Positions 1 to 11,953 are shown, counted from the first letter of the stretch. The stretch: 64,000 nt of DNA from Tillus elongatus (GCA_964006375.1 OZ023269.1:59858968-59922967), one strand, 5' to 3'. Program-made: numbers and translations. Notes: a model not told the origin generated them from the letters alone.

Positions 1-1228
1 AAATCGTTGGTGATATTTTTTTTATTCGAACACCGTAGATATTATTGCAACTTTTGCATTTCCATCGTTTGTAAGGAAAAAAATATCGTTCATCTTTTTC
101 GAGGTATCTCAATTGTTTGCAACTTTTCATATCTTTGGCACATATAAAATTTTGTTTAATCATAATTTTGATACTGCGTTTTTACCAATAGATAGCGGAG
201 TCTCATTAAAATGACGCATTTAGAGAGGTTTCCGTTTATATAATTCGTTGAAAAACGGAGATGCCGTATACAAAGCGCTCTCAAATATTGACTGAATTTG
301 ATGAAATTGAAGGTGGGGTAACTCATTTTTTTCAAATCGAACAACTTTTTGTGAATAATTAAATATTGGCAGGTGGTTGAATAGCTCAAAGAGGTTGGTG
401 GGCCTGGAAAATTGGACCAGTTTTTTCAGAAGCCTTTTAAATTTTATTTTCGGAAAATTGCTGTACTTTTTCAAACAATAAACAAACAATTTTGATGAAA
501 CATGATACATTGTTTCTACTATATAGGTAACTGGTAACCGAATTAAAAAACGGCATAGGTATTTGCTGTTAAAAACATGTTTATGAAAATTCACTACCAT
601 AACGCACTTTGCTGCGTCAAGACTGTTTCTTAGTTAAATAGATTTGACTTTAGATGTAAGGCACCTTTGAATTTACCGTTTTTTAACTCACAAGGTCTGG
701 TAAACTTAAATTAGTAACGTTATTATTAAGCATCGTTAAGATCCATTATCATAATTATAATTATTTTTTTTACGGGCGAGTAAATTATTGTTGTTATCAT
801 TACAAATTTATAAGGTCTAAATTGGTTAAATTATAGATTAGTATATGTTTGTCAAATGTTTATAATAATAGATATGCGCTATTAATATCAATCTGAGAAA
901 TTTGATTCATAAGCACGAGTTGCCAAATTATAAAACTGTATAAAATGGACAAAAAACTTTTCAGCATTAGAAGTCCTCTTATTTTATATCGGTGGCATTT
1001 ATTTTTATAAGTCTGCTTAAATGTTTTTCATTACTATAACATGTAACATAAATGTGTTATGTAATAACGTCAAGGACAAGGGCTAAATTTATTTTTTACC
1101 AAAAGTCTAGCGAATAAGTTTTAGTGAATTTTCCTAGAAAAAAGTCACTATTGGAGAGATCCCGAATTTTGAAAAAGTTTCTTCAAATGACCGTGAACTA
1201 GGACACCTGAAGTCACAGTTTCATTTTA
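1..1228. other. AT-rich stretch without recognised gene
   Basis: No reading frame here resembles a known family. The ORF on the minus strand at 220-600 is open but has no recognisable motif and the surrounding sequence is AT-rich intergenic or intronic in character. Confidence 0.5.
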
Positions 1229-1333
1229 TTGCAATCGGGTTCACCACACTTTAAACAATATACGCCCGAGCTCTTGAGAACTGGAATACTGTCTTTATTT
1301 TGGATAAACAAAGTGTGGTGAACCCGATTGCAA
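1229..1333. repeat. 24-bp inverted repeat at the truncated 5' edge of a PLE copy
   Basis: Positions 1229-1252 are the exact reverse complement of 1310-1333, separated by 57 bp. The right arm lies at the start of a Penelope-like remnant, so the left arm is an inverted copy of the element's truncated edge. Short inverted extensions at the 5' side are reported for Penelope insertions. Confidence 0.75.
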
Positions 1334-1713
1334 CACGGTCTATGTTGGCAGGACAGGGAGAGCATTGAGTTTGAGAATCATTGAACACCTAAGAAGCAGA
1401 AATCAACCCAATAACAATTACCACTTCTGATACCAATAGATCAATCCTATAACAACAGATGAAGCATGTTCCTTGGACATTCCACTGTAGGTATAGTTTT
1501 TTAGTCCTGTTTAACAAGACAAGTAAGTAAGTTCGCCATCTTGGCGTTTTCATGTTTCATAAAACAGTAGAAAATTCGCTTCTGTTCCAATTCCCATTCA
1601 TTTGATGAGTTTGGTGTTCTCTGAAAGTTTCTTCTCAGCTGCGTGGCTTGCTGGTGTTTGTGCTGTTTGCTTGCGCTCCTGTTGTTGTCTTCAGCTTGAA
1701 CTTAAATTTTGGA
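1310..1713 (+). mobile_element. 5'-truncated Penelope-like element (PLE copy 1)
   Basis: From 1341 a plus-strand frame reads YVGRTGR, then an arginine and EH, ending at a TGA at 1428-1430. This is the C-terminal part of a GIY-YIG endonuclease domain, which in PLEs follows the reverse transcriptase. The sequence upstream (1310-1340) looks like the start of the same domain but is out of frame. The ~285 bp after the stop match the 3' region of the second PLE copy. Only the 3' end of the element is present; there is no RT. Identification as PLE rests on the GIY-YIG motif plus the shared 3' region. Confidence 0.65.
1418..1713 (+). repeat. PLE 3' direct repeat, copy 1
   Basis: About 295 bp that recur at 5651-5946 with scattered substitutions and short indels; the match stops sharply at GGAGAAT on the right. 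The two copies are in the same orientation and both follow the end of a PLE reading frame. Confidence 0.85.
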
Positions 1714-2780
1714 GAATAGTCCGTGGCTAGTGGAACTTGCCTTCGAAAGCTTTTGCCTAACGGACTCACACACACACAGACACACACACTACAAAGAATG
1801 AATACAAGTACCCTGTAACACTATACACATTAGTTTAGAGCACCAATAAATTCCTTCACCTTGGTTTTTGTTTTATAACATCCACTAGTGCTGTAATCTT
1901 GTTAGTGGGAGCATCTTAATAACATTAGGTAGAAAATTGAGGAATTTGATTCCCAAGTAATCAAACATCTTTTTGTTTTCTCCTTTTTGTGCAACTGTAT
2001 TTTTAATTCATGCCTGCACCTGGTATTGATGTTGCGAACTTCATGATTCACTGGATATTTTGAATACATATACTGAAGAAGGATATAGCTGGAAGGGTAC
2101 CTAAGTATCCCATTGGTCTGGAACACATTAGGGCAGCTTTCTTGTTGCAGTCCTTATTGCTCTTTTTTGCCTGATAAACACATGTTCCGCTGCTGGTGAG
2201 TTAACCCATATGAATGTTCCATAGCATAGGATACTGCGACAAGTGCAAAATAAGCAATCTTGGCAGCTTGAGGGGTACTGTACTGTTCCACTGTTCTTAT
2301 GATGTTGATTGCTATGAATAAGCCACATGCTTCCATAGGTCAATCATATTTAACGTTTTAAAATGAATTGGTCTGACCAGGTAAGACATCTCCAGGCTGC
2401 TTCTAAGGACATAACAAAATTCGTATTTAGCAATTAGGTTTTCTTTTTCGTAAGAGTATATTTCATAAAAAGAAACAAAAATATAAATGCACCCATTTTA
2501 TAATAATTCACCAATAGCCACATACCAAAATAATTATGCAACAGAAAAGTGACTAATTTTATTGCTGTTTTAGGGATTCTTACCTGAAATGTTTGTCGAT
2601 ATACTCCATGTTTCATTATCTACACTCCAGACAACAAATTACCCAAAATTCAAACAATTCAGGCTACAATAAGATTGTTCAATCTTTAAAACTTCCAGGA
2701 AAATAAACAGACATAGATCAAATAACAACTTATGATGACGCAATTACAAAAAATGTAAACAACAAACTGCCAATAATTAA
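1714..2780. other. No gene seen; short (CA)n tract
   Basis: AT-rich sequence with an interrupted (CA)n microsatellite at about 1766-1790. Minus-strand ORFs in 1902-2616 carry no family motif. Confidence 0.5.
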
Positions 2781-2847
2781 CGCCGGGCGCTTTGTCAGAG
2801 TCAGTTGGCTGTTGGCGTCGGTGTTGCTATGTAGCTATTGGACGACG

Positions 2848-3030
2848 ATGACATACGATCGAACATATACGATCACCAAAGCGGAGGGAAGTCAAGTAAA
2901 TGTTGTTTACAAATTAAAACAAACTTTCAGAAACATTACAATTGTAACTTTACGTGAGCTTACAAATGGAGAAAAACAACAAGCCGGCAAACGAGATATT
3001 ATATTTGAAAGTTACGTTAAAGTTTCATTT
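2848..3030 (+). CDS. Possible first coding exon of an unidentified host gene
   Basis: An ATG at 2848 opens a 61-codon frame that runs to 3030 in phase 0 and is followed at once by GTAAGT, a consensus arthropod 5' splice donor. The region just upstream (2775-2847) is more GC-rich than its surroundings, as 5' UTRs often are. The predicted peptide is hydrophilic and lysine-rich and I do not recognise it. No acceptor or further exon can be identified because a Penelope-like element begins within about 100 bp downstream. It may equally be chance; a transcript would settle it. Confidence 0.25.
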
Positions 3031-3185
3031 GTAAGTTTGCATTGGTTTTTTGCCTGCAAACATTTAGAAATGTTGCAAACTTAACTTGCTTAATGGTAGA
3101 TTATTTAACGTTGCGGTAAGCATTTGTAAGTTACCATGCTTAGTGGGAAAGATGTCAACCCCAAACATTTTGATGTTTAGGAACA

Positions 3186-5370
3186 ATATTGGTTCAGCTA
3201 GGCTGGCTAGCGTCAAGAATTCTTACAGAAGGTGGTCAAGGGCTTCAGTCTTGTTGTCTATCAGGATTTGGTTCCTTACGACTTGTGTCAGAAAAGAACT
3301 GTCTCCAAAGTTCATTCGGAATATGTACAGCAGGCCAATCCCACACTCGTTCACTTCACTCGTCAAGAGATTTAGTAGATCCATACTGAAGAGGGATATT
3401 AGAGCAGCTTACTCAAGAAAATAGGCGATCGATTTGCGGCTGAAGATAGTGCATGATGTACTTACGTGTAGGCTATGCATGCTTGAGTATGATACTTTCA
3501 TGAGAGATAATTTCGAATATTTATCAATTTTTTTCAATCTCAAAAGAGACAAATTCTGTTCAACAAAATATCGCATTTGCAACGTCTCAAAGACAGAAAT
3601 CCTCATCAATGCAATCTTAAGTTCAGTGACCATGTTTTCCATGACAGAGTTAAGAACTAGTCTTCATTCAATGATTTCGATGTACCCCAGTCTAATCTTC
3701 TGAGGCAGGGTATAAAGTTCGCAATCCCACCAAGGCTCTCATCACAGATTTTTAATACAGTTAAGGATACTGAAGTGTTTCTTAGAAGGTTCAGAGTTGA
3801 AAATGCAGAGTTTCTGCGAGGACTAGTCTCGAATTCAATTTCAAAACTGTAAGCCTCCTTTTCTCCATTAGATCTATTCAAGAGAGTGGTCTCGTCGTTG
3901 AAGGAAACGATTCATAACAACAGTCTCTTTTTGTCAAAGGCAGATAAGGGCCATTGTTTGGTCATTCTGAATAAAACATATTATTTGTCAACGGTTTCAA
4001 ATTTCCTTAACGAAAATGGTATATAACTGAGCAGTTACGACCCCATGCCTTCGTTCGTTTCTAAGTTTAAGAAGGTTTTCGATAAATTCGCTCCGTTAAT
4101 CTCGGATAACTATAAACAGTTATACCCGATGAATCATTTCATCCCCAGATTGTATGGCCTCCCCAAGATCCACAAAGAGGGTTGCCGTATCCGTCCAGTG
4201 GTTTCGTTCATAGGCTGCTTGTCATATAAACTTTCAAAATTCTTGTCGTCCATGTTGATGTCTACCATAGAGTTTCAGTCACCATTTTCCGTTAAGAACT
4301 CCTCAGAACTTGTCGATCGCTTGAGTAGAGTCCCAATGGGTGAAAATACAGTACTGGTTTCGTTCGACGTGTCCAATCTCTTCACTAGTGTTTCACTCGA
4401 TCAGACTCTTATATTGTTAAAGGGGCTACTCAATAATTCATCCCTAAATAGAAATGTTCAAAATGCTCTTCATTCGTTAGTAAAAGCTTGCTTGTCGCAG
4501 AACTTCTTTAAATTCGATAACAAAATCTATATACAAAAAAATTGTCTCCCCAAGGGAAATCCCCTTTCACCGCATTGTGCGGAAATCTTTATGAGTTTCT
4601 TTGAGAAGGAAATGGTCTTCAAGGATTTCAATCCATATTCCAATTTCATTGGACTCGTTACGTAGACGACATTCTAGTGGTTTGGTCTGGCACCATTGAG
4701 CAGCTCCATCTGTTCCTGAACTGGTTGAACAGCTTACATGTCAACATCAATTTTACAATGGAGCTAGAAGTAGAATCGTCAATCAACTTCCTAGACCTCA
4801 AGCTAAAAAGAAGAGCTAAATCTGATCAAACAGTTAGCTACCAATAACGAATATCCACTGAGACTAGTAAATAAATTAGTCGAAAAGAAAACTGCCAATT
4901 GTTGAGGTCAATGAGTTCAAGTCTGCCCCCAGAACAGTCAGAGAGACTTTCATATTTTTCGTTTACTTTTTGTGGTTCTATTACCAACACTGTTACAAGA
5001 GCACTCAAGAGAGAAAATGTCAGGTTCTCGTTCAAGTCCACAAACACTGTAAAAAGTTTGTTTATCCAAAATAAAGTTCCAGTTGTCAAGAGGTCGGGCG
5101 TATAACCCAATAACAACACTTCGATCTTTGGTTGTCATTTAAGGGAGTCAGGTCACCCTTTCAACAAAGAAAATGACGCAAAAATTCTGCATCCTTCCAA
5201 TTTTGGCATTGAACAGTTTGTCATTGAAGAGATGGAAATTTATAAACATGTTAATTCTTCTAACAAAAACGTACTTAATGTTTCCAATACAGACGTCACA
5301 AGTTTCTCAACCCTATATAGTCAACTAGCAGATCACCAACCCACACACCATCCAAGTAGACCATGAAATA
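3186..5370 (+). pseudogene. Penelope-type reverse transcriptase, disabled
   Basis: Readable blocks in order: an N-terminal basic region (3186-3424); the block SKADKG (about 3934) that precedes the RT in PLEs; the RT fingers motif GLPKIHK with RPVVS (about 4156-4206); SFDVSNLFTSV (motif A, about 4360-4392); LPKGNPLSP (motif B, about 4546-4572); and the catalytic YVDD at 4659-4670. YVDD lies in a different frame from the preceding 206 codons, so there is a 1-nt shift near 4650. An in-frame TAA at 4024-4026 interrupts the frame, and further stops lie at 3425 and near 4820-4920. After position 5085 a fragment resembling the start of the GIY-YIG domain (SGV) is followed by its HL/GHPFN end, so the YIG core is deleted. 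The protein would have made cDNA primed at a chromosomal end or nick; this copy cannot. Confidence 0.75.
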
Positions 5371-5650
5371 ACTCTGTGGTTTCCAGACCTGCCATGTTGA
5401 TTTTCATGCCCGTATATTTTCGAGTCGATTTGTCGCGTCTGTCAGTTATTAGTTGCCGTTTTTCGTTCTTGGTTTTGAGACCAATCTTACGTCTGGTCAT
5501 TTTGGTCCACTCCGGACCTGTCCTCCGTTTTTAACGTCTTGACATTTCCTGGTCGGTACGTCACTTCTGTCAGCTGTCACTTGTCATTTCCGTTTTCAGT
5601 TTAAGAACCGATTTTTTCTTAATTTCAACAAAGTTGCTACTTTCCGAGTT

Positions 5651-5946
5651 ATTAGCACTTCTGATACCAATGGATCAATCCTATAACAACAGATGAAGCA
5701 TGTTTCTTGGCCATTCAACTGTATAGTTTTTTAGTCTTGTTTAACAAGACAAGTAAGTAAGTTCGCCATCTTGGCGTTTTCATGTTTCATAAAACAGTAG
5801 AAAAATTGCTTCTTTTTCAATTCCTATTCATTTGATGAGTTTGTGTTCTCTGAAAGTTTCTTCTCAGCTGCATGGTTTGCTGGTGTTTGTGCTGTTTGCT
5901 TTCGCTCCTGTTGTTGTCTTCAGCTTGAACTTAAATTTTGGAGAAT
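5651..5946 (+). repeat. PLE 3' direct repeat, copy 2
   Basis: Second copy of the 1418-1713 repeat, same orientation. It follows the decayed RT/GIY-YIG frame, as expected for the 3' region (pseudo-LTR) of a Penelope-like element. Confidence 0.85.
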
Positions 5947-6247
5947 TTTTAAGCTTTCAGGAGCTTTAGAATTATTATAATTTAAAAAAATCTCAAGACA
6001 AATGAGCTTTTCTTGTAGTTCAATTTGATTTGTAGTTGTTTTCATTTTTATTGCATGTAGTAGTTTATGACTGTATACCTGTGATCTTTTATAGCTTTGT
6101 AGCTTGACATTTTAACCTTTAACTTTTTGACTGAGTGTTGGGGTTAGCTGTTGTTACCTCATTTTATCTTATACTGTGTTGTACCCTCGCAGAAGAAGCC
6201 TACCGGAAAACTCAATTTTTCTGACTAGCCTTTTGTAAATTCTAGAT

Positions 6248-6291
6248 TCCCCTGAGGATGACCTGTTAAAAAGGGTCGAAACGCGTCGGGA
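6248..6291 (+). ncRNA. Hammerhead-ribozyme-like motif of the PLE
   Basis: The core CTGAGGA (6252-6258) and GAAA (6278-6281) are present. Stem I can form between TCCC (6248-6251) and GGGA (6288-6291), stem II between GACC (6260-6263) and GGTC (6274-6277), and stem III would be the self-complementary ACGCGT (6281-6286) followed by C6287 as the cleavage nucleotide. PLEs are known to carry minimal hammerheads with very short stem III that can act as dimers. One extra nucleotide (T6259) sits between the core and stem II, so activity is doubtful. Confidence 0.5.
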
Positions 6292-6499
6292 CAAGGAATA
6301 AAATATTTGTTTGGAAAGAAAAGGCATTTTATTCATCACCCAAAGAACTTGAAATTTGGCTAGACTATTGTTCCTACAGGCTTCCAGTGTGGCATTAAAA
6401 GAATTGCATTACACAATAGTACTTACATCTTTATATAATACAACTAAATTGGACAGAACATGCCACAAAATCACACTCACTTGCACTTACACAAAACTA

Positions 6500-7164
6500 C
6501 AACTGAACTGGGTAGTCCCTTCCTCTCACAGCTCTATTCACTGGAATGGAACTTTCACAGCAGATGTTGCTATTTTCCTCTATGGTGATTTTCCGTACTA
6601 CCAGGTTACTGCCAGTCGACATTATTATTTCTTCACCGCCGATAGTCAGGATATTCGGGCCAAGATCAGGTTTAGCTCACTGACCTTGCAGTATGTCCAA
6701 GCCAATTATAATCAGGTCTGATATGGCGGCGACTGTGGCTCTCTGATTTGCCTGCCATGTCCAAATTTGCAGCTCGACGTCAGTTTCGCCAAATACCTGG
6801 ATCCGATCACCACCGGCTGCATTTACTCTGTACACTCTGTCTGGCTCTCTTACTCGCCATATTGAAACCATGTCGCGGCGAATAATCGACCTAGGTGCGC
6901 CTGTGTCGACGACCATCTGAGTCTTATTACCGCTTACGTATCCGCTACGACAAGAGCGCTGCCAGAATCGCTAACCTGAGAAATGGTTACCGGCCTTAGC
7001 TTTACTTTTTCGCTTACGCGCGATCTTAGAGCCCAACATTCCCCCCTTATATGTCCCACCTTGCCGCAGTTCCAGCAGTGCAAGGCATTTGCGCGGTGAG
7101 CTCTTATTGGGTGTCCATGAGACGTCGGCCTTATTTGTCCTGTTATTTTCTCTAGTAGCTGCAT
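6500..7164 (-). pseudogene. Retrotransposon zinc knuckle and aspartic protease, disabled
   Basis: The first block (7164-6934) carries a CCHC knuckle, CWNCGKVGHIRGEC, the gag nucleic-acid-binding motif. After a frameshift near 6920 the frame at 6916 starts MVVDTGAPRS, the catalytic DTGA of retroviral-type proteases, and ends with IIIGLDILQGQ, the second conserved protease motif (usually GxDxL). A stop follows directly, but the same frame continues with LGPNILTIGGEE, typical of the Gypsy linker after the protease. The RT that should follow is missing. Confidence 0.7.
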
Positions 7165-7182
7165 TATCTTGGACGAATCTGT

Positions 7183-8328
7183 TTAGTTTTCTTCTTGGAC
7201 TTGGAGACAGCGAACTTTCACATGACTTTCCGACGCTTGCTTTACCACTTCAAACTCCAAGGAATGTGCCAAAGCATCGTTCAAGTTTTTGTGTCTTGCC
7301 ATCCTCAGAGCCTGCTGCGTGTGGGTATTTCTGATGGCGTCAATGAAGGTTTGCACCGACAGCTGGTTTAAAAACCCCATCGGAGCTATGGGGTAGGCTA
7401 ATCGCGTCAGTTTGACAACGTCGCCGTGGAGATGTTGGAGACTTTCGCCCGGTTTCTGACAACGATTTTTCAACTGCAATCGATACAACTGTTGTAAATG
7501 CTGATCGCCAAACCTCATTTCTAATTGATGTCTAATGCTGTCAAAACTCAGCGGTTCTTCCCTGGGAATACCTTGAAGCAAAACTAGAGCATATCCTCTA
7601 AGAGCTACAATTAACGAAGTCGCTTTCTCTCTATCGCCCCAACCATTTGCTGTAGCAGCGGCTTCGAAATGGCGTAGATAAATACCCCATAGGACTGAGC
7701 CATCAAATGTGGGAACATTAATTCTTACGACCGGGCTATCTTCGAGTCTGATGTTTCCCTTGGCTAGGGTATCATACTTCTTTTCTAGTGATTGCATTTT
7801 CTCCTGTACCTCCGCTTGTACTTCCTGCACACTCGTCAGCTTGTCATGTACATCGTCGCTAATACCCCTTACTCGACTTTATACTTGTTGGAAGATGTCG
7901 TCTTTTACCTGCTTCATACGTTCGTTCACACACGAAGTAATATTCTCAATTCTGCTGGCTTGTTCTTGCAGAATTTTCTTTGTTTCTTCGTCTCTTTTTC
8001 TGGCTTCTTCTTCCCATTTTCTCATTTCTTCTTTGGCTTCCTCGTCCCCTTTTCTCAGTTCTTCTCTTGTCTCTTCGTCTTTTTTTCTCATTTCTTCTTT
8101 GACTTCTTCGTCTATTTTTCTGGCATCTTCATCTCTTTTTCTCATTTCTTCTTTCGCTTCTTCGTCTCTTTTTCTCAGCTCTTCTTTAACCTCTTTATCT
8201 CTTTTTCTGGCTTCTTTATCTCTTTTTCTGGCTTCTTCATCCCCTTTTCTGGCCTCTTCTTTCATTTCTTTAATCAATTCCAATAACTGGGCGTCCATTT
8301 TGGCTATTGCGCTACGTGTCTTAGGCAT
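7183..8328 (-). pseudogene. Gypsy-like gag with N-terminal charged coiled coil
   Basis: ATG at 8328. The first ~150 codons are a highly charged coiled coil built of repeats of the type EEARKRDEE/KEEMRKRDEE, ending at an in-frame TAA at 7879-7881. The frame continues without shift into a retrotransposon capsid-type gag region (FDGSVLWGIYLRHFEA, then LRGYALVLLQGIP and the RFGDQH block) to another in-frame TAA at 7183. The reading through both stops shows one former ORF now interrupted by point nonsense changes. Capsid assembly is the family role. Confidence 0.7.
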
Positions 8329-8478
8329 AGTCGTACCTAAAGCTGGTAAACAGTTTATTCTGTTTCAAGAACACACCCAGTTATGACTTACTGCTGACAC
8401 TGATCTTCCAGAGATTCTAGAAGTTTTCATGTTGTTCAACGAATATTCTGGAAAATATTTCTGCTAGCAGCTTGAAAA

Positions 8479-8880
8479 TCCCACCTCTGACACCAGTTGT
8501 TACGTTCTACGGGGTTCTGGATTTGTTTACTAAGAAAACACAGCTTTCCAAACTACTAATTTATTATTACCAACTATTTTCCAACACCAGTGTCAACTAA
8601 AATATTTCTCTTCTCTATTATTAAATGTCCATAGGACTATATTCAACTATCGCCTTCTATGATCGCTTCTTATTCACCAACACTTACTGTTGACTCGCTT
8701 AATACTCTATGATCAGTTTTCTACACCACCTTATTCAATACTGAACTAACTTATACTGTGCACCGCTCGTCTATTTATACTTATCTATAGAGATTCTAGA
8801 CGTTTCACACTATTCTAAACTATTCTACACCTGTCACCTCTGGTCTATTCCCGAAATGTCATTCCAGAGTGTTCGTTGTG
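8479..8880 (-). repeat. LTR and primer binding site of the Gypsy-like element
   Basis: On the minus strand the LTR ends ...GTAACA at 8498, followed after two bases by TGGTGTCAGAGGTGGGA (8495-8479), a tRNA-complementary primer binding site beginning with the expected TGG. TATAAATA (8779-8772) fits the LTR promoter. Only one LTR is present, so its outer end (about 8830-8880) is an estimate. Confidence 0.55.
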
Positions 8881-8882
8881 AC

Positions 8883-8909
8883 TCTATATATATATATATA
8901 TATATATAT
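8883..8909. repeat. (TA)n microsatellite
   Basis: About 13 uninterrupted TA dinucleotides. Confidence 0.9.
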
Positions 8910-11748
8910 GCATCACACAGGTACCTCAAAAAACAATGGGCCGATCTTGTTGAAATGTGGCAGGTACATTCCTTTTGTAAGTCACTTGGACAGGTTGACA
9001 GGTTCGTTAGCCAGGAAAATAGCACCGGGTTTTTGGGGAAAATTTTGGGTTTTCTTTCGGAAAAATTTATGTCCCCGAAGGTAAGTGCGCTACCGTAATC
9101 AGATTTGGTGCATAGGTTTACGAGATAAGCAACTAGAGAGGAGTAATGTCGGAAAAAAAGTTTTATATATTTTGCCCACTTTGTGTGTCTCTGTATATAT
9201 TAATATAACGCTGTTTAGCCTGCTCTAAATATACATTATATGCGTAACACGTTGTTGGACCCAGCAACGTTGTCTATGCGACTGTCTTCTATTAATAGCT
9301 TCTCACGTGTTTTTCTACTTTGCGTGTACTATACCGGATCGTGATTGCCGTAGTTGTCACTTGTATTCTGAATAAATTTTCTGTATTCTGAAGTCATAGT
9401 TATTAGCGATTGAAGGGCAAATGACGTCTTAATATTCTTCGCTACTTAGAGATAAAGGTATGCAAATCGCGGGAAAATGTTACTGACGATAGCTATTAAC
9501 CATTTAATTTCCAACACAGTCTCAATTGTACTACTTCATGTTGTATTTGGTAATTGAAAAATATTTTAGGTGTTGATAGCAACATAGAATTTTTTTGGTA
9601 CAGAGTTAATTATCTTATTACTTATACATAGTCTTAAACGTGTGGAAGTATGGTAACGGGAACGGAAATTTGAAAGAAAAATTCAAAACATGTAAAAAAA
9701 CCTGATTCAAAAGAAAAAAAGTGTCGCTTCGTCGGTCTGTCAATTCCGCAATAACATTTAAGGGGATTGAGCTATCAAATTAAAAATTTTCACACAGGTT
9801 GCAGTCTTTGAGGGCAATCCCTTCAGGAAAAAGTGAGATATAGGGGTTCGTTGATCAAAATTCCACATTGAAAATCGAGTAATATGTCGTTTCATGAGAT
9901 TTTTTGAGAACATAAATTCAATTACGACGCACCTAAGCTATCAACCACAAATTTAGTACACGGGTAGCTGTTTAGTATCAGGTAATAATTTTTAAGTTGT
10001 TATTAATTGCTCGACTAAATAACTGAAACCTCAGCGGCACAGTGCTGATAGATGAATAGATACTTCTGAAGTTAAGGGCCCTAGGCTCTAATCCCTCTAA
10101 CTTCTCTTTCTTCAGTATGCACTGAAGAACATCTACAATTGTGTTGGCATTGTACTTGGGCAAGTTTAAGCCTACATATACCATTCTTCAGCGGGAACAT
10201 AAACTTGTCGATTTTGTTTACCATGCGATGATAGGCATATTAAGCATCCCTACCCTCTTTACAGAGAGGAAGAGCTTTAGCAAAATTTCTAGGATGGTGA
10301 GATAAAACTATTCTCCAGCGTCGGTGTTTGGGTATTATCGTGGAAATCGACTAAAGTTAAATAAATTTAAAAAACAACTAAACTAAACTTATCAAAACTA
10401 ATACAAAACTTTCGTGAGACTCTTAGGAGCTTGTAATCAAACAGATGTTATATTTTTTTCCTCTTAAACGGAAAATAATAAATGGCTTTCAATAACATTT
10501 GAGAATCAAATTGTGTTAAGGAAATCAAGTTTTTAGAAATGCATTTTAGAATAAACATTGTAGTATAACTAGTAAAACTGATGTGAATAAGAAGTACAAG
10601 TACCTGTTTAATATGCAGTTGTTAATATTATATTTAGGATAACCGTCAAAAGCAATAATAAAGCATACTCCGAGAGCGATAATCTAAGACAAGATAGGTA
10701 GGTTCTTAAGATAATGAAAATTGGTGACGGAAAAATTCTTACACTACTGCAAGTAGATACCTATTTTTTGTAAGAAACAATGACTAGAATTATAATAATA
10801 TTTCTAGATTAGGTAAATTTGTTAAGCCAGTAATAAATATTTCTAAAAATTTTACACTAATTATAGTCAATGTAACATTTGGGCGCATACTACTCGTATC
10901 TGCGTATAGTGTAGCCGGTTAGTTAATAGTTAGCTTTCAAAAAAAATAAAAAATAATAGTAATATTATCACAATTCTTTAAAATAAATGTGCAATTTGCT
11001 TGCGACCTTCAATCACATTAACCGTTCAGGATGTTCCACATAGTTCTATCGACATATAACTTTGTCATTTTAAAAGGAACACTGATAAAAATCGCATTTT
11101 TAGTTCCTTTTAAGAAGTTAATTTAATTGTATTAAATATAGGGCATACCTGTCCATTTTCAAGGTCACTTGTTATTGCATATTTTTTTGTATTTTTGTTA
11201 GTGGTAAACAATATAAAGCAGTTTCTGAGATAATAAAAATAAAACCTTATCCTTTTGATAATTTTGAGCTTATGTGTGGAGACTGGTCTAAAACCAAACC
11301 TATATTTTAGAGGCATTTATTTGATAATTCACAATCATTTTAAATTAAGTAGGTTAAGTGAGCAATCAAAACATAAGACCAATTCCAGTTTTTTGTAAAG
11401 TAAATCATTCTATACCTACTCTGGTGTTTGAAGAACCAGCATGTAGGTACATTATTTTTTTTTACTTGAAACCGATAAACACAAAACATCTTAAAGTACT
11501 TTAATGTGTTTGGTTTTCTGGATAATTACCATGTTTACAAAATTGTTGTATATAAACAAACTGGTCGCCATTTTTAAACATTTGCGACTTTAGCAAATAA
11601 TTACTTAAGGCTGTGCACTTACAACTGCTGAAACCTATTACCAAACACTTTCTAACTTCAGTCAATAAGGATATAAAACAACCTTTAAGGGAAAAGTTTC
11701 CGTCTGAGAGAAGGAGAGAGGCTCTTTTGATTTTAAGTTCTAGTGAAA
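8910..11748. other. AT-rich sequence, no gene recognised
   Basis: No ORF longer than 70 codons with plausible content; no motif recognised on either strand. Likely intergenic or intronic host DNA. Confidence 0.5.
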
Positions 11749-11766
11749 TAGTAGTAGTAGTAGTAG
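11749..11766 (+). repeat. Left host edge of the (GTA)n target microsatellite
   Basis: Six GTA units between unique sequence (ending GTGAAATA) and the poly(T) of element A. It is the left end of the microsatellite whose right end lies at 62463-62477, with about 50.7 kb of inserted elements in between. Confidence 0.85.
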
Positions 11767-11953
11767 TTTTTTTTTTTTTTTTTTGGAGGGGAAACCGCTT
11801 GGCGAAAGATGCTGGCTCATGGCTTCTGATGCATCCAACAGTGTCGGGCGCAACTCCGACTAAAACCCCTCTGGTTCTGCCTTCAGGCTAGCCCGTTTCA
11901 CCATTTCTGATATTCACAGGCTGCCGCAGGTTGATTCGTCGTTCTTTCTTGCC

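Larger units (their letters stand above)
3090..6340 (+). mobile_element. Penelope-like retroelement (PLE copy 2), decayed
   Basis: A plus-strand element with RT-type coding sequence (3186-5370), a remnant of the GIY-YIG region, a ~290-bp non-coding tail, a direct repeat shared with copy 1 (5651-5946) and a hammerhead-like motif near 6250. Multiple stops and at least one frameshift make it inactive. The left boundary is uncertain; the right boundary is placed shortly after the AATAAA at 6297-6303. Confidence 0.7.
6480..8880 (-). mobile_element. Gypsy-like LTR retrotransposon remnant
   Basis: Read on the minus strand the order is LTR (about 8880-8498), primer binding site (8495-8479), gag (8328-7183), zinc knuckle and aspartic protease (7164-6500). 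RT, RNase H, integrase and the second LTR are absent, so the element is truncated after the protease. Several in-frame stops and a frameshift disable it. The left limit is where readable protein homology fades. Confidence 0.7.

Noticed and set aside
9978..11316. ORFs of 60-70 codons in the 9-11.7 kb stretch
   Set aside because: Length is expected by chance and composition is that of AT-rich non-coding DNA.
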